Of a stretch of DNA of 64,000 bases, positions 1 through 7,576 are shown piece by piece (position 1 is the first letter of the stretch; each line of letters starts with the position of its first letter). Origin of the DNA: CBDBFG01 sp965204765 (GTDB taxonomy: Bacteria; Pseudomonadota; Alphaproteobacteria; Caedimonadales; UBA9215); contig CBDBFG010000004.1 in NCBI GenBank assembly GCA_965204765.1, positions 1 to 64,000 of the forward strand, read 5' to 3'. The notes below the pieces were generated by a model. The model worked only from the letters and a program-made list of their open reading frames with translations. It did not search any database and was not told the origin of the DNA. The position numbers were made by a program, and so were the translations under genes.

Positions 1-1006
1 ATGAACAACAGTGCCTACCGACATAGCATCGGCACTATCTTCCTCTGTTACAGCTGTACGATCATGACCAGAAGCCGATGCCAGCGCACCAGTAACCGTC
101 ATTATCTTCTCAGCAAACTCAACCTTCTGTTGCTCTAACTGTCTTGTTAGTTTTCTTATTGTCGACTTGTCCGTTTTACTTGCTGCAGTTAAAGAACCAA
201 CCCTCTCCTGCAGTTGCCTTAATTGCTCAGCATTATCCGACAATCCTGCTACAACTGTCATAATATCAGGCACAAATCTTACGGTACGTAACTTACTAAC
301 AAATGCTCTTAACGAAGCACTAGCATAATATCGATTAGTCAAAACATCTTTCACTCTTGACACTACTCCTTGATCTGTAACAAAACTTTCAAAAGCAAGA
401 GATGAAGGAGCAACTACAAAACGCCAACAAAACTTTGGATCTCGTGCATGAGAAGAAGAGGGCATACCCTGCTTTTCAACCTTATCACTAGCACTGTCAT
501 TAGCATGTAGAAACCTACCACCTTCGGCATAACATGAAGCCGATTGTAAATAAAAATATCCCTCTTCATGACTTGGCTGTAGTTGCCAATGAAATTTCTT
601 GATGACGGTATCATCCCCTCCCTCGCCATACTTCTCAACCAAATGAGAATGTACATCATGGGAAAACAAAACACTCTTGTCTCTGTGCTTACTACATTCA
701 AAAGATTGCAATATATAGTACCCATCACTACTAGCAGGCATCAAACGCCAAAAAAAATCCTGGAGAGGCCAAATGCTTATTGCCGAAAGGTAACATTTGC
801 TTTCTAATATACACTTTTCCTGGATTATCAGAATGCAAAAACCTACTTTTCGCTTTCTGAGAAACACAAACCAAAGGCTCGATTAAATACCATACATTCG
901 TCAATACCGTACCATTACTACCACGCACCTCTTCGCACTCTATTAAATTTACCGCTATTACGGATAATTGGGTAAAAATTAAACCTATACTCAATAATAA
1001 TTTCAT
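1..1006 (-). pseudogene. Exported three-repeat (beta-trefoil-like) protein with coiled coil; frameshifted, runs off window
   Basis: The start at 1006 follows an AAAGGA ribosome site and encodes a signal peptide (MKLLLSIGLIFTQLSVIAV). The first frame stops at 731. The second frame, open from about 760 to the window edge, continues the same protein. The join lies in a run of eight A at 750-757; seven would restore the frame (GFFWRLMP). The repaired protein has three similar units of about 50-55 residues. Units two and three share GYxxLQSxxC and a later V-E-K, units one and three share FLH plus D or N, and each unit ends in FFW, FHW or FCW. This suggests a three-lobed beta-trefoil. A Leu/Gln-rich stretch (about 90-250) looks coiled coil. 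I do not recognise the family; the fold is inferred. It may be a pseudogene, a phase-variable gene or a sequencing error. Confidence 0.6.
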
Positions 1007-1380
1007 ATTCTATTTTCCTTTAATCTATGCACAAAAAAAACCATAATAATGCTTAGTTGTCACTACTTTCAGTACAGCAAACCATAAACTATATGATATA
1101 GCAAGAACATTTCATCTCACATACCAGTGATCGTCATATGATCAATACAACTAATGTTTAACCGCATAACTTCATATCGTTATGCAAAAACAGATATACT
1201 TTTAAACTATTACAATTATGCTCAAATTAAATTTTCACTGTGTGCAGATTAGTATCTATGAAAATATTTTAACTTATTTGGCTACCACAAACTACTTAAA
1301 CGATACAAAATACCAACTAAGCAATCGGAAAAATAAAAAGCTATGACATAAACCTATGATATCTGGCAACATCCAGAACA
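1007..1380. other. Intergenic stretch without a visible gene
   Basis: AT-rich sequence between the start of the exported three-repeat protein and the end of rppH, both on the minus strand. It must hold the promoter of the former. I saw no convincing coding frame, tRNA or strong hairpin in it. Confidence 0.5.
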
Positions 1381-1863
1381 TTAATCTACTACTAAATAAT
1401 TACTAAACTCTTCCAGTATGGCTTGATATACTTGTTGCTTAAAATTAACCACTACCTTCAATAATTGAGATGATTTCATCCATTTCCAGTCGGAAAATTC
1501 TTGGTGATGATACTGCAAATTTATGTCTTGATTATTACCTTGAAAAGACATCAAAATCCACTTTTGTCTTTGCCCTCTATAGTAAGAATCCCAACCGTGT
1601 TTTTGGAATTCCTCTGGAATATCATATCTATACCAAGCACCACTTTCTGCAATAAGCTTTACCTTGCTGATACCCGTTTCTTCTAATAACTCTCTGTAAG
1701 CAGCATCTACTATATTTTCTCCCTCATCTATCCCCCCTTGCGGCATTTGCCATGCATCAATCGCATCTGTTCTTTTACCAATGAATATTTCCTTATTAGC
1801 ATTCAACAACATAATGCCAACATTCGGACGGTAAAACTGATTATTAGTAACAATATTATGCAT
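1381..1863 (-). CDS. rppH: RNA pyrophosphohydrolase RppH (Nudix hydrolase)
   Basis: RppH removes pyrophosphate from the 5' triphosphate end of mRNA, which exposes transcripts to RNase E-type decay. The 160-residue protein has the usual length and a complete Nudix box (GGIDEGENIVDAAYRELLEE followed by TGI). It opens with the RppH-like YRPNVGIMLLN stretch, followed by GKR and AWQMPQGG, and has the family's KWILMSF segment around residue 105. The gene starts two bases after the yibQ stop and is the last of a gpmI-yibQ-rppH transcription unit. This group is common in alphaproteobacteria. The assignment as RppH rather than another Nudix enzyme rests on the N-terminal motif, the length and the neighbours. 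Confidence 0.93.
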   Translation of the reverse strand: MHNIVTNNQFYRPNVGIMLLNANKEIFIGKRTDAIDAWQMPQGGIDEGENIVDAAYRELLEETGISKVKLIAESGAWYRYDIPEEFQKHGWDSYYRGQRQKWILMSFQGNNQDINLQYHHQEFSDWKWMKSSQLLKVVVNFKQQVYQAILEEFSNYLVVD

Positions 1864-1865
1864 GC

Positions 1866-2774
1866 CTACACCATAGCTGAAATAGGTAATAACATAACCT
1901 TTTGTTTAATCATTTTGTGTAACCAAGGGGATATTTTTCGTAAATTAACAATATCAGACGATAGCACAAGCACTACCTTTTCGTTATTTTTGAGCTTATT
2001 CTCCACTAGTTTTAACTTTGTTTTAATGTGCTGCGCGCTACATTCTCTGGGAATATCAATGTTGGCTTTTACGTATAACGTTTCATCCTTCATCCCTTTT
2101 TCTGTATAGAAATCTTTTGCTATAGATCGTGATAATCTGGGCTCAAAATAAAGTAATCCTTGCTGATGAACAAAATCCAATATGGGGAAAAGATCCTTAC
2201 CAACTTTTAACAATCTGTTGCCCATATAAGGCATCACCCCTAAATAGCCATCCATAGTGGCTAAATGCTTTACTAATCTGGCTTTATTAGAAGACAAACT
2301 AACATTGGTTAACAATGTGTTGCTTCCGGGATCAGCCTCTGGATACTTCATGGTTTCCATAGGAATCATCATTAAAGTCTCCATCCCCAACTTTCTCGCT
2401 TCAAGATTTTGCTGCTTAGATAGCACGCTACTAGCAAAAAATGCAGCAGTGACACTTTTGGGAAAGTTACTTTTTATAAAATTCCATGATGAATTATCCA
2501 AACCTAATTCCGTTATTACAATACACAATGACGGGCCAGAAACTTTATAAGCGGATTTATAACCATTCTTATTTCTATCAAAAATTCTGTTAGCAATTTT
2601 TGTCTTTACCTCAGCCATAACGGAGATACTCAACAAAGGCTTTGGAGGCGAAAGATCTTCTTTATACACAACAGGAATCTCACACCCCGAATTCTCGTCA
2701 TCAAGTCCAGTATAATGGTACACACCGCATACCACTGTTAATAATACAAATATTATATATAGATAATTTCTCAT
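1866..2774 (-). CDS. Divergent polysaccharide deacetylase family protein (YibQ-like)
   Basis: This 302-residue protein has one N-terminal hydrophobic segment (about residues 4-20), so it is probably anchored in the inner membrane with its domain in the periplasm. The central region matches the divergent polysaccharide deacetylase family: an IVITELGLD strand, FPKSVTAAFF, KLGMETLMMIPMET, a leucine/serine-rich segment, and GYLGVMPYMG. Members often lie beside the murein hydrolase activator EnvC and the protease CtpA and are thought to act in envelope biogenesis, but their reaction is not established. Here it lies between gpmI and rppH, with no envC or ctpA in the group. Family membership is confident; function is not. 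Confidence 0.82.
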   Translation of the reverse strand: MRNYLYIIFVLLTVVCGVYHYTGLDDENSGCEIPVVYKEDLSPPKPLLSISVMAEVKTKIANRIFDRNKNGYKSAYKVSGPSLCIVITELGLDNSSWNFIKSNFPKSVTAAFFASSVLSKQQNLEARKLGMETLMMIPMETMKYPEADPGSNTLLTNVSLSSNKARLVKHLATMDGYLGVMPYMGNRLLKVGKDLFPILDFVHQQGLLYFEPRLSRSIAKDFYTEKGMKDETLYVKANIDIPRECSAQHIKTKLKLVENKLKNNEKVVLVLSSDIVNLRKISPWLHKMIKQKVMLLPISAMV

Positions 2775-2805
2775 TATTTAATCCACATAAAATTAACCAT
2801 GTAAC

Positions 2806-4311
2806 TTATCTTATTATTAATGACCTACCTGTCATTTCTATCGGCACAGGTATGTTCATTAAATCTAGCACTGTAGGAGCTATATCAATTAATCCACCTG
2901 AACCTCTTAGTCGATAGCGTATCTTACCGTTATAAATTAAAAAAGGAACAGGATTACTGGTATGAGAGGTACATACACCATCCTTACTATGCATTACCTC
3001 TATATTACCATGATCAGCAGTAATTAACAAATTCCCGTTTACACGGTTTACCGCGTCCACTATACCTTTGAGACATCGATCAATACATTCTACTGCACTA
3101 ATTGCTGCAGACAGATTGCCAGTGTGCCCTACCATATCGGCATTAGCATAATTAACCACTATCAAATCATGCTTGCCATACGCTATGCAATGACACAATC
3201 TATCCGTCAACTCGTAAGCAGACATTTCAGGGCATAGATCATACGTCTTTACCTTGGGAGATTGTATCATTATTCTGTCTTCATTTGTAAATGGCTCTTC
3301 CACTCCGCCATTGAAAAAATATGTCACATGCGCATATTTCTCTGTTTCTGCAAAACGCATTTGCGGTAAATCATTATGCGCCAACACCTCTCCTAAGGTG
3401 TTGCTAATCTTGTTGTCAGCAAAAATACTCTTAACTTTGCCTTTAAACTTGGTGGCATAATTCACCATACCCAAAATGTTTTCTGCAATAAAGTGAGTAG
3501 GAAATGCGACAAAATCATCACTAGATAGGCTATTAAGTAATTGCCTAACCCTATCTGACCTGTAGTTTGCCATCAATATACCATCATCCTTACTAATACC
3601 TCGGTAATTAGCAAATGAAGCTGGGGCAATAAACTCATCATATACATTTTGTGTATAACATTTTTTTATATACTCTAAAGGACAAGAAAAGTTGTCACCC
3701 AACCCGCACACAATAGTATCATAAGCACATTTAGTTCTATCCCAACGATTGTCCCTATCCATGGCATAATAGCGACCACTTATTGTTGCAAGCTGTACAA
3801 AAGGCAAATGTGCTATTTTATCTAATAATCGCTTAATGTATTTTTCTGCACTTTGCGGATGAGTGTCCCGACCATCTGTAAAAGCATGTATATAAGTTGT
3901 AATATTGTTTTTATTCATCAACTCGGCAACTACCTCGATATGGTTCTGATGCGAATGAATACCGCCATCTGATAATAACCCCATCAAATGACATGGATGA
4001 TCCGTTTGCTGTAAGCCAGCAATAAAATCTTGCAATGCTTTTTTCTTATAAAAATCACCGCTTGCTATTGCATGATCTATCATTGACAAACCTTGCTTAA
4101 TTAATCTACCAGAGCCCATGTGCATATGACCTACTTCTGAGTTTCCCATTTGCCCTGCTGGCAAACCAACAGAAACACCAGAAGCCTGAAGCAAAGACAA
4201 ATGACAATGATCCTTGATCTTGTCCCAATTAGGAGTATTGGCCAGTGCAATCGCGTTGTTTTCTACTTGGCTAGATATACCCCAACCATCCAAAATACAT
4301 AAAATATTCAT
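2806..4311 (-). CDS. gpmI: 2,3-bisphosphoglycerate-independent phosphoglycerate mutase
   Basis: GpmI interconverts 3- and 2-phosphoglycerate in glycolysis or gluconeogenesis using two manganese ions and a phosphoserine intermediate. The 501-residue protein has the family length. The metal site LDGWG is at the N-terminus and the catalytic serine lies in MGNSEVGHMHMGSG near residue 58. HAFTDGRDT, SGRYYAMDRDNRWDR, VVNYANADMVGHTG and TADHGN follow in the expected order. It is the first gene of the gpmI-yibQ-rppH unit. With the phosphofructokinase at 62264 it suggests that a glycolytic route is kept, unlike in Rickettsia. Confidence 0.97.
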   Translation of the reverse strand: MNILCILDGWGISSQVENNAIALANTPNWDKIKDHCHLSLLQASGVSVGLPAGQMGNSEVGHMHMGSGRLIKQGLSMIDHAIASGDFYKKKALQDFIAGLQQTDHPCHLMGLLSDGGIHSHQNHIEVVAELMNKNNITTYIHAFTDGRDTHPQSAEKYIKRLLDKIAHLPFVQLATISGRYYAMDRDNRWDRTKCAYDTIVCGLGDNFSCPLEYIKKCYTQNVYDEFIAPASFANYRGISKDDGILMANYRSDRVRQLLNSLSSDDFVAFPTHFIAENILGMVNYATKFKGKVKSIFADNKISNTLGEVLAHNDLPQMRFAETEKYAHVTYFFNGGVEEPFTNEDRIMIQSPKVKTYDLCPEMSAYELTDRLCHCIAYGKHDLIVVNYANADMVGHTGNLSAAISAVECIDRCLKGIVDAVNRVNGNLLITADHGNIEVMHSKDGVCTSHTSNPVPFLIYNGKIRYRLRGSGGLIDIAPTVLDLMNIPVPIEMTGRSLIIR

Positions 4312-4474
4312 CTGCTTACTTTATTTGCCACTAAATAATTTTTACTACACGATTGTACAAAAAGTTATTGTAATATTATACAAAAAATATTATAAACTCG
4401 AATGATACCTAGATTGGCGTGTCAGTAGTAGTGTTTATATTGCAAACACCCATTAGGTTCATAAAAAATACACA

Positions 4475-4530
4475 CGCAGGATCGCGTCTTTTATAAAGTT
4501 CGCTCCAGTGCTATAGCATACCTGCGGAGG
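4475..4530 (+). promoter_or_regulatory. Putative structured 5' leader of rpsB-tsf
   Basis: CGCAGG at 4475-4480 is the exact reverse complement of CCTGCG at 4521-4526, enclosing a 40-base loop that holds CGCGTC and TTCGCTCC. GGAGG follows at 4526-4530, but it lies 27 bases from the rpsB start and is not its ribosome site; AAAGG at 4546-4550 is better placed. A conserved rpsB leader that S2 uses for feedback control is known in gammaproteobacteria. An equivalent here is an inference from the pairing and the position. Confidence 0.4.
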
Positions 4531-4557
4531 ATTAACTGGAAAAAGAAAGGCTAAGCT

Positions 4558-5385
4558 ATGAGTATTCCCAAGTTTACTATGCGAGAACTGCTACAAGCAG
4601 GTGTTCATTTTGGACATAACCCAAGACGTTGGAACCCAAAGATGAAACCTTATGTGTTTGGAATTCGCAACGATATATATATTATTAATTTGGAAAAAAC
4701 TGTACCACTTCTACAAAAAGCACTGCAAGCTGTACATGATGTCGCCAAAAACGGTGGCAAGGTTCTATTTGTAGGCACAAAGAAACAAGCTGGAGAATAT
4801 GTATCGCATTATGCAAAACAATGCGGACAATATTATGTCAATCACCGCTGGCTTGGTGGCATGATGACAAATTGGAAAACGGTATCAAACTCTATAAAAC
4901 GTATGCAATCCCACGAAGAGATGCTTAGTCGTGAAGATCTAAATATTACCAAAAAAGAGCGTTTGAAATTAGAACGTGAATGTACAAACCTAAATCGCTC
5001 TCTCGGTGGATTAAGAGAACTAGGTAAAAACCCTGATCTCTTGGTAGTATTAGACACAAACAAAGAAAAAATCGCAATTAATGAAGCAAAAAATTTAGGG
5101 ATACCTGTCATAGCGATTCTTGATACTAACTCTAATCCGGATAACATTGACTTTCCTATTCCAGGAAATGATGATGCTATGCGCTCAATAGAATTGTATT
5201 TAAAATTAATTTCTGAATCAATTTTGTCTGGTATGAAAACACAAATGATATCAGCCGGTATAGATATTGGATCAGCAGAAAATGTTGCAACAGAAGATCT
5301 AGAACAATTGGAATCAGAAATGACAACAGAAACAGAAACAGAAACAGAAACAGAAACAGAAACAGAAAAAACTAATTCTAAATAA
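4558..5385 (+). CDS. rpsB: 30S ribosomal protein S2
   Basis: S2 is a late-assembling small-subunit protein that helps bind S1. The sequence begins with the characteristic MRELLQAGVHFGHNPRRWNP and carries YIINLEKT, KVLFVGTKKQA, HRWLGGMMTNWKT and the C-terminal PGNDDAMRSI. At 275 residues it is slightly longer than usual because of an acidic tail containing seven Thr-Glu pairs. These are encoded by seven tandem ACAGAA copies at 5326-5367. The gene is followed after 32 bases by tsf, the usual pair, and preceded by a possible regulatory leader. Confidence 0.98.
   Translation: MSIPKFTMRELLQAGVHFGHNPRRWNPKMKPYVFGIRNDIYIINLEKTVPLLQKALQAVHDVAKNGGKVLFVGTKKQAGEYVSHYAKQCGQYYVNHRWLGGMMTNWKTVSNSIKRMQSHEEMLSREDLNITKKERLKLERECTNLNRSLGGLRELGKNPDLLVVLDTNKEKIAINEAKNLGIPVIAILDTNSNPDNIDFPIPGNDDAMRSIELYLKLISESILSGMKTQMISAGIDIGSAENVATEDLEQLESEMTTETETETETETETEKTNSK
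5326..5367 (+). repeat. Hexanucleotide microsatellite (ACAGAA)x7 inside rpsB
   Basis: Seven perfect tandem copies of ACAGAA encode a Thr-Glu repeat in the S2 tail. The unit is six bases, so gain or loss of copies keeps the reading frame. Copy number is therefore likely to vary among strains with little penalty. Confidence 0.95.
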
Positions 5386-5417
5386 ATTACAATAATAAGT
5401 AACAATAAGAGGGGAAA

Positions 5418-6347
5418 ATGGTTGCTATAACTGCTAGCACAGTAAAACAGTTGCGCGAAATAAGTGGCGCTGGAATGATGGATTGTAAAAAAGCATTGGC
5501 AGAAAACGATGGTAATGTAGACGCATCAGTTGATTGGCTTAGAAAAAAAGGATTATCAGCAGCAGCAAAAAAATCTGGACGTGCCGCTGCCGAAGGCTTA
5601 GTAGGTGTAAAATCCGGTGGATTATCAGGAGTACTGCTAGAAGTAAACGCGGAAACAGACTTTGTTGCAAGAAATGATAGCTTTCAACAGTTTGTACAAT
5701 CACTAACAGAGATAGCGTTAACAAAATGTGACAACATTGATGATTTATGCAACACCAACTACCCTGGTAAAGAACATACCGTAGCAACAGAATTAACTAA
5801 TCTAATTTCTGTTATTGGTGAAAATATGAATATAAGGCGTATGCAGAAATTAACCGTATCTAAGGGATATGTGGCTAGTTACCTACATAATGCAACAACA
5901 AGCACTTTGGGCCAAATTGGGGTAATCATAGCGTTAGAATCTAGTGCTGATCAGAAAGAGCTTAGCACATTAGGTAAACAGATTGCTATGCATATAGCAG
6001 CATCCAACCCTAAATCTTGTACAATTGCAGACCTTGATCAGAAAATAGTAGAAAGAGAAAGAGCAATTTTTAAAGATCAAGCCTTGGCCTCTGGTAAACC
6101 AGCAGAGTTCGCTGATAAAATCGTAGAAGGAAGATTACGCAAATTTTATGAAGAAAGCGTTTTATGCGAACAGGTATTTTTAATTGATGATTCAAAACGT
6201 AAAGTATCCGAAGTAGTCGCTGATAAAGCTAAGGAACTAGGTACAGACATCCAACTAAAAGGGTTCTATCAATTCAGGCTTGGTGAAGGAATAGATAAAA
6301 AAGAAGATGACTTTGCCAAAGAAGTAGCTGCACAACTACAAAAATAA
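5418..6347 (+). CDS. tsf: Elongation factor Ts
   Basis: EF-Ts is the nucleotide exchange factor that regenerates EF-Tu-GTP. The 309-residue protein starts with the UBA-like N-terminal domain (VKQLREISGAGMMDCKKAL, then DWLRKKGLSAAAKKSGRAAAEG), which carries the TDFVARND motif of the core, followed by the dimerisation region with HIAASNPK and the C-terminal module. A GAGGGG ribosome site lies just upstream. It is the second gene of rpsB-tsf, and an intrinsic terminator follows directly. Confidence 0.98.
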   Translation: MVAITASTVKQLREISGAGMMDCKKALAENDGNVDASVDWLRKKGLSAAAKKSGRAAAEGLVGVKSGGLSGVLLEVNAETDFVARNDSFQQFVQSLTEIALTKCDNIDDLCNTNYPGKEHTVATELTNLISVIGENMNIRRMQKLTVSKGYVASYLHNATTSTLGQIGVIIALESSADQKELSTLGKQIAMHIAASNPKSCTIADLDQKIVERERAIFKDQALASGKPAEFADKIVEGRLRKFYEESVLCEQVFLIDDSKRKVSEVVADKAKELGTDIQLKGFYQFRLGEGIDKKEDDFAKEVAAQLQK

Positions 6348-6351
6348 TTAA

Positions 6352-6380
6352 AAAGCCGCTTTCATAGCGGCTTTATCTTT
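6352..6380 (+). terminator. Intrinsic terminator of rpsB-tsf
   Basis: A perfect 9-bp stem (AAAGCCGCT at 6352-6360, AGCGGCTTT at 6366-6374) has a 5-base loop and is followed by a T-rich stretch. It begins five bases after the tsf stop codon. Confidence 0.9.
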
Positions 6381-6715
6381 AATAGTACAGAAATGCAGCA
6401 TACCTTATCCATCTGTGCAGCTTGTTTCAATAAATAGACAAACCAGAAGTTTGTATTCATTATGCTAACGAAATGATAGTAATACCCCTATTCTTAAGGA
6501 CAATAGCAAGATGACGGTTGATATATTTCACTATCAATGCCCTCATAAATCTGTGGATATTATTAACTCTATACTAAAGGTAACACTACTGTTATTAATA
6601 TTCGATTTTGGCAATTACAAACAATATCAGTCTACATGTATAGTAATAAAAATATCAGATAGAATTTGTAGTTATAAAAACCACACTTTCCTTACAATTA
6701 CAAACAATAAATAGG
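6381..6715. other. Intergenic stretch between two terminators
   Basis: The stretch lies between the tsf terminator and the terminator of the next minus-strand gene. The only open frame of note (6511-6714, plus, 67 codons) resembles no family I know. Its AAGGA lies 12 bases from the ATG, a poor spacing. I treat the region as non-coding. Confidence 0.4.
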
Positions 6716-6717
6716 CA

Positions 6718-6746
6718 TAAAAAAATGGAGAGGTCACTCTCCATTT
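6718..6746 (-). terminator. Intrinsic terminator of the small Lys/Ala-rich exported protein
   Basis: A 9-bp perfect stem (AAATGGAGA at 6723-6731, TCTCCATTT at 6738-6746) has a 6-base loop. Read on the minus strand it is followed by a run of T (6718-6725 are A on the plus strand). It sits about 30 bases beyond the stop at 6778. Confidence 0.85.
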
Positions 6747-6777
6747 AGTAAGATTATCAATTAACTATCAAACTTGC

Positions 6778-7092
6778 TTAACTTACGTTAACTTGAGTCT
6801 GGTTGTTTCCACGCCAATTATTAGCTTTATCTTTCAAAGAATTAGCCTTATCAACCGTGTCATGCGCACTATCTATACCTTTCTTGGCGTTACTAACACC
6901 TTTCCTGATATCATCCTTGTGATCATAAGCAGATTTACCCGCTTTATAAGCCCCTTTACCTGCTTTTTTCGCGCCACTAGCAACTGCACTACCAGCTTTC
7001 TTTAACTTTTTCTTAGTGTTATCAAACCAAGCTTCGGCAAAACTCGCTGAAAACACAGATACAACCAAAGCTAAAACTATTTTCTTATTCAT
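6778..7092 (-). CDS. Small exported Lys/Ala/Gly-rich protein, unknown function
   Basis: I chose the start at 7092 because AGGAG lies 8 bases upstream and the product then begins with a classical signal peptide (MNKKIVLALVVSVFSASFAEA). An upstream ATG at 7119 would add nine residues ahead of the signal. The mature part, about 83 residues, is strongly basic and repetitive: KKAGSAVASGAKKAGKG is followed by GAYKAGKSAYDHKDD and then a run spaced like an amphipathic helix. I do not recognise a family. Basic, alanine-rich exported proteins can bind nucleic acid or membranes, but nothing here decides this. It is monocistronic with its own terminator, so it is probably expressed as a separate unit. 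Confidence 0.75.
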   Translation of the reverse strand: MNKKIVLALVVSVFSASFAEAWFDNTKKKLKKAGSAVASGAKKAGKGAYKAGKSAYDHKDDIRKGVSNAKKGIDSAHDTVDKANSLKDKANNWRGNNQTQVNVS

Positions 7093-7217
7093 GTTACGAT
7101 CTCCTATTTTTTTCATCACAATTCATTGTAGTAGCTAATAATTAACACAACGTTAACTTAGCAAATATAACCCAATTTGCTATAATTGAACAATGTATAA
7201 TTCTAAAATAGATAAAT

Positions 7218-7247
7218 AAAAAAAACGGAGCTTAGGCTCCATTTTTT
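7218..7247. terminator. Bidirectional-looking intrinsic terminator
   Basis: GGAGC (7227-7231) and GCTCC (7236-7240) form a short GC-rich stem, with a run of A before it and a run of T after it. Read on the minus strand it lies 25 bases beyond the stop of the cysteine-rich gene at 7273. Confidence 0.8.
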
Positions 7248-7272
7248 AATAACCACTAATATATGTAAATAA

Positions 7273-7515
7273 TTAGTTACCTTGCTTCAAACAATTTTTG
7301 ATGGAATCTTTGTTCTTACATACACGGTCACATAGCTTTCTAACCATCTTGATCTTACATGATCCACGATTACAAATACCTTTACAGAATGCTTGTGATT
7401 TCTTGCTATCTTTTTCTAATTCATGCATAGCCTCTACAACTGTTTGATCAGTCTCATTTGCATAAACTGCACCAAAGCTATAAAAAGCAATCACTAAAGC
7501 CATTAATTTTTTCAT
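7273..7515 (-). CDS. Small exported six-cysteine protein, unknown function
   Basis: This 80-residue product has a signal peptide (MKKLMALVIAFYSFGAVYA) and an acidic spacer. Its C-terminal module contains all six cysteines, at residues 44, 48, 53, 62, 66 and 75 (spacing 3, 4, 8, 3, 8). An even number of cysteines in an exported protein suggests three disulfides; DsbB is encoded at 51477. The same arrangement, with spacing 3, 3, 8, 3, 6, lies at the start of the mature lipase encoded at 60799. It has its own terminator. I recognise no family. Possible roles are toxin-like effector, inhibitor or adhesion module, none of them shown. Confidence 0.8.
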   Translation of the reverse strand: MKKLMALVIAFYSFGAVYANETDQTVVEAMHELEKDSKKSQAFCKGICNRGSCKIKMVRKLCDRVCKNKDSIKNCLKQGN

Positions 7516-7576
7516 ATTATAATTTCCTTCTTTTTATTGATAGGTTTATTCTAGATATAAAATTATTAATAAAACA

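Noticed and set aside
583..807. Plus-strand frame overlapping the exported three-repeat gene
   Set aside because: It is antisense to the reconstructed repeats, which explain the region better.
4842..5405. Antisense frame of 187 codons inside rpsB
   Set aside because: A shadow of S2; its Val-Ser run is just the antisense reading of the ACAGAA repeat.
6511..6714. Open frame of 67 codons on the plus strand
   Set aside because: Poor ribosome-site spacing, no recognisable family, irregular amino-acid composition, and it lies between two terminators of other genes; probably chance.
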